Shown here one piece after another: positions 29,632 through 35,004 of a DNA stretch of 35,004 bases. A model generated the notes under the pieces. It was not told the origin of the DNA. It did not search any database and worked only from the letters and a program-made list of their open reading frames with translations. Where the stretch lies: positions 1 through 35,004 of IMG/VR virus record IMGVR_UViG_3300025402_000037; one strand, 5' to 3'. The stretch is from a virus. Made by a program: the position numbers and the translations under genes. How positions within the stretch are numbered: the first letter of the stretch is position 1; each line of letters starts with the position of its first letter.

Positions 29632-31170
29632 TTAAACAAAAATAGTAGCTACGTTGGTAACGTATGCGTTAGTGGACCCACTGAAGAATGTAAAAAAAGT
29701 ATTAGAGAATGTTGATGTTACTAGCGAAGAGTTACTCGATGTGGTAATTGTAATTGATGAATTGGCAACGAAAATACTAGCAACTCCAGCAGCATCTGTG
29801 TATATATTAGTAGAATATAAATTCACATAAGGAACATATGTTCCTGTTCCCAGAGGACCATATGATCCTGATTTGTATCCAGATGCTGGTTGTTTTACAA
29901 CAAACCCAGATACAATATTTGTACCACCAACTTGAAATTCACCAGATTGGGATGTATATATGTTGTTGTTTGCATCAACGTAAGCCCCTCCCGACGAAGG
30001 ACTTATATTTGTATTACTGGATGTTCGATTGTAAAATGTTGAGTATTCAGATATATTAAAAGTTGAAGATAAAGTATTGGAGTATTGCATTAAAATGTAT
30101 TTATTGTTTATTATAAAATTTGAATTTATCTCTTCCACAAGACTCGTATAATAGACATTTGAAGATGCTTTATCTATTATTATACCTCTTGTATATGAAA
30201 GGGAACTACTGGCAAACGTGTTTGGTGTCAGTACCTGTCTTTGTCCTATAATAGTATTCAGTGTATTATTAATTTTAGCTACCATTGGCTGTGAATAACT
30301 ATAAGTTGTATTTGCTTGATGTGTAATTGTTCCTGAAATGTATATATTATTACCAGAATCAATAGTCATGCCATTAAGTGTAATCGAGTTGTTGCTGCTA
30401 GAACTTGTATAAAATGCACAAGTATTAATAACTGTAGTGCCTGTAGAGTTTATTTTGTAAATAGGGTTTACATACCCCAATGACCACCCACTATAAGAAG
30501 TTCCTGCTACAGCATATATGTTGCTATTGCTATCTACAGCAATTCCTCCAAAGGAATTGCTGTCACTTCTAGTCCAGCCATATAGTGTTGTATATTGAAG
30601 AATATTTTTTATGAATATAACTGAACCAGCACTAGAATATTTTGCTACAAAACCACTACCGTTTATATCGCTTCCAGCTATTACAATACTTCCATCGTTA
30701 GGATCTAACGCAGCACTTAGTGTTGGTGCTTCGTCTAATATTGCAGAAGTATTTGTTATTAAATTTTGAAAAATTACATTGGAATTGTAGTCTAGTTTTA
30801 GTAAAAATACACTGCCATTGTTATACCCCACTACGTAAACATATGTAGATGTAGAATCTACTAATATTACTTCTGCTCTGGTTCCCGACCCTGTACCAAA
30901 TTGTACACCACCATTGCCTTTCATGAAGGTTTGCCATACTGTTGAACCAGATTTATTCATTTTGAAAATAGTAGCGATGTACGTTGTCGTTGAGGACAGC
31001 GAATTTGCAGTATACCCTGCTACGTAGATATTTTGATATTTGTCTACTGCAATATTTCGCAAATATACATTTGGCCCTGTAAATGTACTATCACCAGCAC
31101 TAAAAGTAGAAATAAGTGTGTTGCTTACAAGGGGAAATGTTTTAAACGAATCAATAACAAAAGCTGTCAT
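29632..31170 (-). CDS. Fibre-region protein with seven beta-propeller-like repeats
   Basis: A 512-residue protein built from seven repeats of the type IAVDxxxNIYVAG (IAVDKYQNIYVAG, ILVDSTSTYVYVVG, AALDPNDGSIVIAG, IAVDSNSNIYAVAG, MTIDSGNNIYISG, IIIDKASSNVYYTS, AYVDANNNIYTSQ). Each is followed by a strand ending in a K-I/Y-N/S-x-x-G turn. This is the SBBP/NHL-like pattern of a beta-propeller, and seven units would close one seven-bladed ring. The C-terminal 100 residues are Ser/Thr/Asn-rich. It has no signal peptide. Between collagen-like fibre genes, it is probably a sugar- or surface-binding adhesin. It starts four bases after the preceding stop. Confidence 0.7.
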   Translation of the reverse strand: MTAFVIDSFKTFPLVSNTLISTFSAGDSTFTGPNVYLRNIAVDKYQNIYVAGYTANSLSSTTTYIATIFKMNKSGSTVWQTFMKGNGGVQFGTGSGTRAEVILVDSTSTYVYVVGYNNGSVFLLKLDYNSNVIFQNLITNTSAILDEAPTLSAALDPNDGSIVIAGSDINGSGFVAKYSSAGSVIFIKNILQYTTLYGWTRSDSNSFGGIAVDSNSNIYAVAGTSYSGWSLGYVNPIYKINSTGTTVINTCAFYTSSSSNNSITLNGMTIDSGNNIYISGTITHQANTTYSYSQPMVAKINNTLNTIIGQRQVLTPNTFASSSLSYTRGIIIDKASSNVYYTSLVEEINSNFIINNKYILMQYSNTLSSTFNISEYSTFYNRTSSNTNISPSSGGAYVDANNNIYTSQSGEFQVGGTNIVSGFVVKQPASGYKSGSYGPLGTGTYVPYVNLYSTNIYTDAAGVASIFVANSSITITTSSNSSLVTSTFSNTFFTFFSGSTNAYVTNVATIFV

Positions 31171-31174
31171 AATA

Positions 31175-32389
31175 TTAATTTCTCAAGAAGTAAATTGTTG
31201 CTTTCAAACCAACAGCATTTGTACCTGCAGAGGTTATATAATAGTAAATTGGCGTATCATCAGCCACTACTGACCCTGGTGTCCAAGTAGCCTGTGTTGA
31301 TGAGGCAACTGAAGTTGTATTACCTATATCTATCTGTAATTTATTTGTTCCAAAAATACTATTTGTAGTAGTACCAACTCTAATATCTATAACTGTTGCT
31401 GTTGTACCACTGCCTGTCAACATAGCTCTAGGGATAGCATTTAAAGTAAAGGCAAATGGAGCCCTAATCGTCATTGCAGGGGAAGCTACAGATAGAGGTG
31501 TAACTTCATCAGAAAGAGCAACAGTAATAGTTTGTAAAACTGAGCCTGTTGAACCTGAAAATCCTACGCTACCTACCGACCCTTGGAAGCCAACAGAACC
31601 TTGGAATCCCGATGCCCCTAATGAACCTTGGAAGCCTGCTGAACCTTGAAAGCCTACGGAACCTTGGAACCCAACACTTCCTTGAAATCCTGATATACCT
31701 TGGTTTCCTACTGAACCTTGGAAACCCACTGAACCTTGGAAACCCACGGAACCCTGAAAGCCTACAGAACCTTGGTAACCACCAAACGAAACAGAACCTT
31801 GATATCCAACAGATCCTTGAAAACCCACTGACCCTTGATACCCTATAGGACCTGGTAAGCCAACAGAAGATGCAGAAATCCATACACTATTACTTCCATA
31901 GTATAAGTTTAATGCACCAGTTGTAGTATCAAGCCACAAGTATCCATTTTGGGGAGAGGCTGGGGGTGTATCTGAGACTGATACGTTGGCAATGCCTTGC
32001 GATCCAAGATATCCTACAGAACCTTGGAAACCAACTGATCCTTGGAAACCTGCTGAACCCTGAAAGCCTACGGAACCTTGGAACCCCACAGAACCCTGAA
32101 AGCCTACGGAACCTTGGTAACCACCAAACGCTGCGGAACCTTGGAAACCCACAGAACCTTGAAAGCCAACAGAGCCTTGAAAACCAAAAGAACCCTGAAA
32201 GCCTACAGAACCTTGATAACCACCAAATGATGCTGATCCTTGAAAACCTACTGAACCTTGAAACCCTAATGATCCTTGGTATCCTGGTGTGCCTCCTGGA
32301 TTCCAATGCACTCCATCATAATACCAAGTTTTGCCACCTTGTGTGGTTACTTGACCTGGCGTAGGGTTTTGTGGAAAGCTTAAAGACAT
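31175..32389 (-). CDS. Collagen-like fibre protein with two Gly-X-Y stalks
   Basis: A 404-residue protein. The N-terminal MSLSFPQNPTPGQVTTQGG module (shared with 27765-29603) leads to a Gly-X-Y stalk of GFQGSV units, then a short globular insert with SVSDTPPASPQNGYLWLDT, then a second Gly-X-Y stalk and a C-terminal beta domain (about 115 residues) ending in YYYITSAGTNAVGLKATIYFLRN. The insert is shared with the partial fibre at the right edge. The periodic Gly at every third position indicates a collagen-like triple helix, so it is presumably a trimeric stalk. A late-like box is upstream. Confidence 0.75.
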   Translation of the reverse strand: MSLSFPQNPTPGQVTTQGGKTWYYDGVHWNPGGTPGYQGSLGFQGSVGFQGSASFGGYQGSVGFQGSFGFQGSVGFQGSVGFQGSAAFGGYQGSVGFQGSVGFQGSVGFQGSAGFQGSVGFQGSVGYLGSQGIANVSVSDTPPASPQNGYLWLDTTTGALNLYYGSNSVWISASSVGLPGPIGYQGSVGFQGSVGYQGSVSFGGYQGSVGFQGSVGFQGSVGFQGSVGNQGISGFQGSVGFQGSVGFQGSAGFQGSLGASGFQGSVGFQGSVGSVGFSGSTGSVLQTITVALSDEVTPLSVASPAMTIRAPFAFTLNAIPRAMLTGSGTTATVIDIRVGTTTNSIFGTNKLQIDIGNTTSVASSTQATWTPGSVVADDTPIYYYITSAGTNAVGLKATIYFLRN

Positions 32390-32412
32390 AATATATCCTG
32401 TAATGTTTTAAA

Positions 32413-32420
32413 TATTTATG
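32413..32420 (-). promoter_or_regulatory. Possible late promoter (CATAAATA)
   Basis: The minus strand reads CATAAATA, one mismatch from the late box, in the 36-base gap between the glycine-rich and the 404-residue genes, 23 bases before the ATG at 32389. Confidence 0.45.
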
Positions 32421-32425
32421 TTATA

Positions 32426-33310
32426 TTAAGGGGGATTGACGTTTGTTGTAGGAAACTGTCTTATATTACCAGGCCACACGATTCTAACAAATCCACTACC
32501 TCCAGCACCACCTGCAGGTCCTCCCCCTCCATATGAACCACCAGCAGAATAGGTTCCATCATTGCCTCCAGATCCTCCATTGCTAGGAAGTCCAGATGAT
32601 CCCCCTGATACTGTATCACTGCCACCGTTTGTTGCGTTGCCCGAAGCATCTACAGATGTTTGACCATATGCACCAACACCACCACCACCAGTAGTAGTTG
32701 TAGTACCACCTGGTCCACCTGAACCACCGCCACCTGTAGAATTAGTACCTGCTGTTGCAGAAAAGGTTCCAGCAGTACCAGTGCCACCTATACCACCATA
32801 GTTGCCAACAAACCCAGTTGCTGTGCCACCAAAGTACCCACCAGATCCTCCAAAAGCAAAGTTTGAGGTACCTCCCGAAGATCCACCAAAACCTCCGTTT
32901 GCAGAATATCCTCCAGCACCTCCACCACCACCACCTGTACCTGTACTTCCAAAACTAGCAACACCAGATAATCCACCCCCAGTAGCATAAAGGAAAGTAG
33001 CAGTATTAAACCACGAGTTTGATCCAAGGCCACCGTTCACGTTACCACTACCACCTGCACCACCAGAACCTACATTCAAGCTAAAAACTGTACCTGGTGT
33101 TACGGAGTAATTATTAAGGTAAATAAATCCTCCTCCACCACCGCCGCCACCTCTATTACCTCCGCCACCACTGCCACCTCCAACCATAGCAATGCTAATA
33201 GAGTAGACACTAGGAGGTACTGTGAACGTACTACCACCAACTGTTGTGTATATTGCACTGCCCCATCTAGGCCACTGACCATCTCCAATTAAAACATTAA
33301 TAACACTCAT
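32426..33310 (-). CDS. Glycine-rich adhesin-like fibre tip protein
   Basis: A 294-residue protein. The N-terminus ends in a beta segment TVGGSTFTVPPSVYSISIAMVGGG; a long glycine-rich body follows, with runs of up to eight glycines (GGGGGGGG), and the end closes with AGGSGFVRIVWPGN. The TFTVP...SISIAMVGGGSGGGG opening and SGFVRIVW closing are typical of the glycine-rich phage tail adhesins. In some T-even phages (gp38-like adhesins) such glycine-rich domains form the polyglycine receptor-binding tip. It is coupled by a four-base overlap (ATGA) to the upstream collagen fibre gene, which suggests the two work as fibre and tip or fibre and chaperone. Confidence 0.7.
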   Translation of the reverse strand: MSVINVLIGDGQWPRWGSAIYTTVGGSTFTVPPSVYSISIAMVGGGSGGGGNRGGGGGGGGFIYLNNYSVTPGTVFSLNVGSGGAGGSGNVNGGLGSNSWFNTATFLYATGGGLSGVASFGSTGTGGGGGGAGGYSANGGFGGSSGGTSNFAFGGSGGYFGGTATGFVGNYGGIGGTGTAGTFSATAGTNSTGGGGSGGPGGTTTTTGGGGVGAYGQTSVDASGNATNGGSDTVSGGSSGLPSNGGSGGNDGTYSAGGSYGGGGPAGGAGGSGFVRIVWPGNIRQFPTTNVNPP

Positions 33311-35004
33311 GATAAACCAGCTCCAGTAGCAACAAACGTACTTGTATTAACACAAATTAATGTAGCTAATCCTCTAGTAGCTAATATTCTATTTCCAGTA
33401 CTTGAAGTGCCGGCCAAGTAAAAAGTAACACCAGTATTTGCAATGATTGTAATGTTAGCTGAAGTATTGTTAAACACGCTAAAATTTTGACCGTTAGTAA
33501 ATATACCAGTGTTGACAGTGACGTTTGCAACAGCAGAGATTAAACTACCGTTATCGGATGTTTGAACAAGATATGTACCTGATTGAGGATTAAATGGTAA
33601 TGTTGTACCAATAGAACCTGTATAACCCAATGAGCCAGTATAACCAGTTGATCCATTGAAACCAGTTGATCCATTATAACCAGTTGGTCCTGCTGATCCT
33701 GTATAACCAATAGGACCACTAGTACCTGTATTACCAACAGGGCCAGCACCACCAAGTGATAGCCAGGTATTAGCTTGAGTAGAGAATGCTGAGAATATTA
33801 CAGCATTAGTGTCAAGCCATAGAAGACCATCATAACCTGGTGTTGGAGGCGTATCACTGTATACTACGTTTGCTTGACCTGTTGTTCCTACGCTACCTCT
33901 GAATCCTATTGATCCTTGAAAACCTACGGATCCTTGATATCCAGCAGATGCTGCTGCACCTGAAGAACCTTGATATCCAGTTCCACCAAAGGAACCCTGG
34001 AAACCTACAGAACCTTGGAAGCCAGCGCTTCCTTGAAAACCAATGGACCCTAGATACCCAGTTCCACCAAACGAACCTTGGAAGCCTACACTACCTTGAA
34101 AACCAGCAGAGCCTTGATAACCAGCCGCAGCAGCAGCACCAGATGATCCTTGATAGCCAGTGCCACCGAAAGAACCCTGGAAGCCAACCGAACCCTGGAA
34201 TCCAACGGAACCTTGGAAACCAATGGACCCTAGATACCCAGTTCCACCAAACGAACCTTGAAACCCTATGCTACCTTGGTAACCAGTTCCACCAAACGAA
34301 CCTTGGAAGCCTACACTACCTTGGAAACCAACACTTCCTTGAAATCCTATTGCTCCAACACTACCCTGAAAGCCTGCTGAACCTTGATAACCAGCCGCAG
34401 CGGCTGCACCAGATGAACCTTGATAGCCAGTGCCACCGAAAGAACCCTGGAAGCCAACCGAACCCTGGAATCCAACGGAACCTTGGAAACCAACAGAGCC
34501 TTGAAATCCAACGCTTCCTTGGTAACCACCAAATGAAGCAGAACCTTGGAAGCCAACGCTTCCTTGGTAACCTGTTCCACCAAAAGATCCTTGGAAGCCA
34601 ACAGATCCTTGGAAGCCTATAGATCCAACTGAACCCTGGAAGCCAGCAGATCCTTGATAGCCACCAAAAGATGCTGATCCTTGGAACCCAACAGATCCTT
34701 GAAACCCTACTGAGCCTTGGAAGCCTGTACTACCAACTGAACCTTGGAAGCCAGCAGATCCTTGATAACCAGCTGCAGCTGTTGCACCAGAAGATCCCTG
34801 GTAACCAGTGTTACCAAATGAACCTTGGAAACCAACTGATCCTTGAAAGCCAGCACTTCCTTGATAACCTGCAGCAGCTGCGGCACCAGAAGATCCTTGA
34901 TATCCTGTATTACCAAACGAACCCTGGAAGCCTACCGATCCTTGAAATCCAACTGAACCTTGAAATCCAACTGAACCTTGATAGCCAGTAGCACCAACAG
35001 AACC
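33307..35004 (-). CDS. Long collagen-like fibre protein (partial, N-terminus outside)
   Basis: The frame is open from the right edge to the stop at 33307, 565 visible residues. About the first 365 are Gly-X-Y repeats (GFQGSV, GYQGSA), interrupted by GAAAAAG segments and by FGGTG/FGNTG kinks at regular intervals. A TGQANVVYSDTPPTPGYDG module with GLLWLDT follows, then a shorter second Gly-X-Y stalk (GYTGSAGPTGYNGSTG), and a C-terminal beta domain of about 107 residues (LPFNPQSGTYLVQTSDNGS to TFVATGAGLS) that resembles a trimer tip. The internal ATG-less frame means that starts at 33630 (a TTG) are not real. It is the first and longest fibre in the window, upstream of the glycine-rich gene. Confidence 0.82.
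   Translation of the reverse strand, partial: GSVGATGYQGSVGFQGSVGFQGSVGFQGSFGNTGYQGSSGAAAAAGYQGSAGFQGSVGFQGSFGNTGYQGSSGATAAAGYQGSAGFQGSVGSTGFQGSVGFQGSVGFQGSASFGGYQGSAGFQGSVGSIGFQGSVGFQGSFGGTGYQGSVGFQGSASFGGYQGSVGFQGSVGFQGSVGFQGSVGFQGSFGGTGYQGSSGAAAAAGYQGSAGFQGSVGAIGFQGSVGFQGSVGFQGSFGGTGYQGSIGFQGSFGGTGYLGSIGFQGSVGFQGSVGFQGSFGGTGYQGSSGAAAAAGYQGSAGFQGSVGFQGSFGGTGYLGSIGFQGSAGFQGSVGFQGSFGGTGYQGSSGAAASAGYQGSVGFQGSIGFRGSVGTTGQANVVYSDTPPTPGYDGLLWLDTNAVIFSAFSTQANTWLSLGGAGPVGNTGTSGPIGYTGSAGPTGYNGSTGFNGSTGYTGSLGYTGSIGTTLPFNPQSGTYLVQTSDNGSLISAVANVTVNTGIFTNGQNFSVFNNTSANITIIANTGVTFYLAGTSSTGNRILATRGLATLICVNTSTFVATGAGLS
33901..35004 (-). repeat. Higher-order collagen repeat array (DNA and protein level)
   Basis: The Gly-X-Y region repeats at several scales: 18-base GFQGSV units, and blocks of GYQGSSGAAAAAG + GYQGSAGFQGSV + FGGTGYQGS about 60-90 residues apart. 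Bases 34148-34223 are identical to 34418-34493 (76 bases, 270 apart), and 34037-34080 to 34217-34260 (44 bases, 180 apart). Both offsets are multiples of nine bases, so the register of the triplets is kept. The array continues past the window edge. Confidence 0.85.

Noticed and set aside
33307-33630. Separate 107-residue gene at the right end
   Set aside because: Its start is a TTG inside an open frame that continues through collagen repeats to the window edge; it is only the C-terminal domain of the partial fibre.
33909-34622. Long plus-strand ORF (237 codons) across the collagen array
   Set aside because: It is the antisense of Gly-X-Y repeat codons, which rarely give stops on the other strand; the peptide is a low-complexity Leu/Gln/Asn string. 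The same holds for plus-strand ORFs at 31549-31848, 31966-32364 and 34671-34991.
33901-35004. CRISPR-like or tandem DNA repeat array
   Set aside because: The periodicity follows codons of a Gly-X-Y protein and has no unique spacers; it is coding.
1-35004. tRNA genes, insertion sequences, attachment sites
   Set aside because: Reading both strands I found no cloverleaf-like segments, transposase genes or paired direct repeats that would support them, though a tRNA scan was not possible.

Overview
The window is a piece of the genome of a T4-like myovirus with an AT-rich genome, most like the T4-like phages of marine bacteria. The evidence is the conserved T4 virion block in canonical order (neck 13, 14, 15; terminase 16, 17; sheath 18; tube 19; portal 20; core 67; protease 21; scaffold 22; capsid 23), the T4 recombination pair uvsY/uvsW and the late sigma factor gene 55. 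The host cannot be named from the sequence. Sec-like and Tat-like leaders and a GH19 lysin imply a Gram-negative cell envelope.

Layout. The main block runs on the minus strand from the right edge to the left edge. It begins with a fibre region (33307-35004, partial, down to 25108) of collagen-like, glycine-rich, beta-propeller and collar/HxH proteins. Next come a GH19 peptidoglycan hydrolase and a PAAR tip protein (24208-25094), the neck/terminase/tail genes (17152-24173), and portal plus head assembly genes (9471-17084). Copies or variants of the T4 late box TATAAATA precede many of these genes. One of them sits inside a perfect 13-bp-stem hairpin between genes 19 and 20.

At 5322-9410 the polarity switches. 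Ten genes lie on the plus strand, mostly overlapping by a few bases and translationally coupled. They include a HExxH metallopeptidase-like protein, a SWIM zinc-finger protein, several unknowns, a probable SPFH/Band-7 membrane protein and two small exported proteins. The cluster ends at a strong terminator (9415-9442), which faces the convergent capsid gene. It starts at a divergent control region (5100-5325) in which the whole upstream module is present twice as an inverted duplication: a 17-bp dyad element, a -35, a 17-bp spacer, a -10, a leader and an RBS. The second copy drives a minus-strand set of small genes (3965-5107).

Further left on the minus strand lie a tail-tube-like protein, uvsY, uvsW, a conserved small protein, gene 55 (with its own sigma70-like promoter of the same type), a small unknown and the start of a zinc-ribbon endonuclease-like gene.

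The least explained and most interesting parts are the plus-strand envelope-directed cassette with its duplicated control module, and the modular collagen/propeller/HxH fibre set. Start codons were chosen from ribosome-binding sites and promoter positions. Several starts are non-ATG: uvsW and 16 use GTG, and 14 uses TTG.
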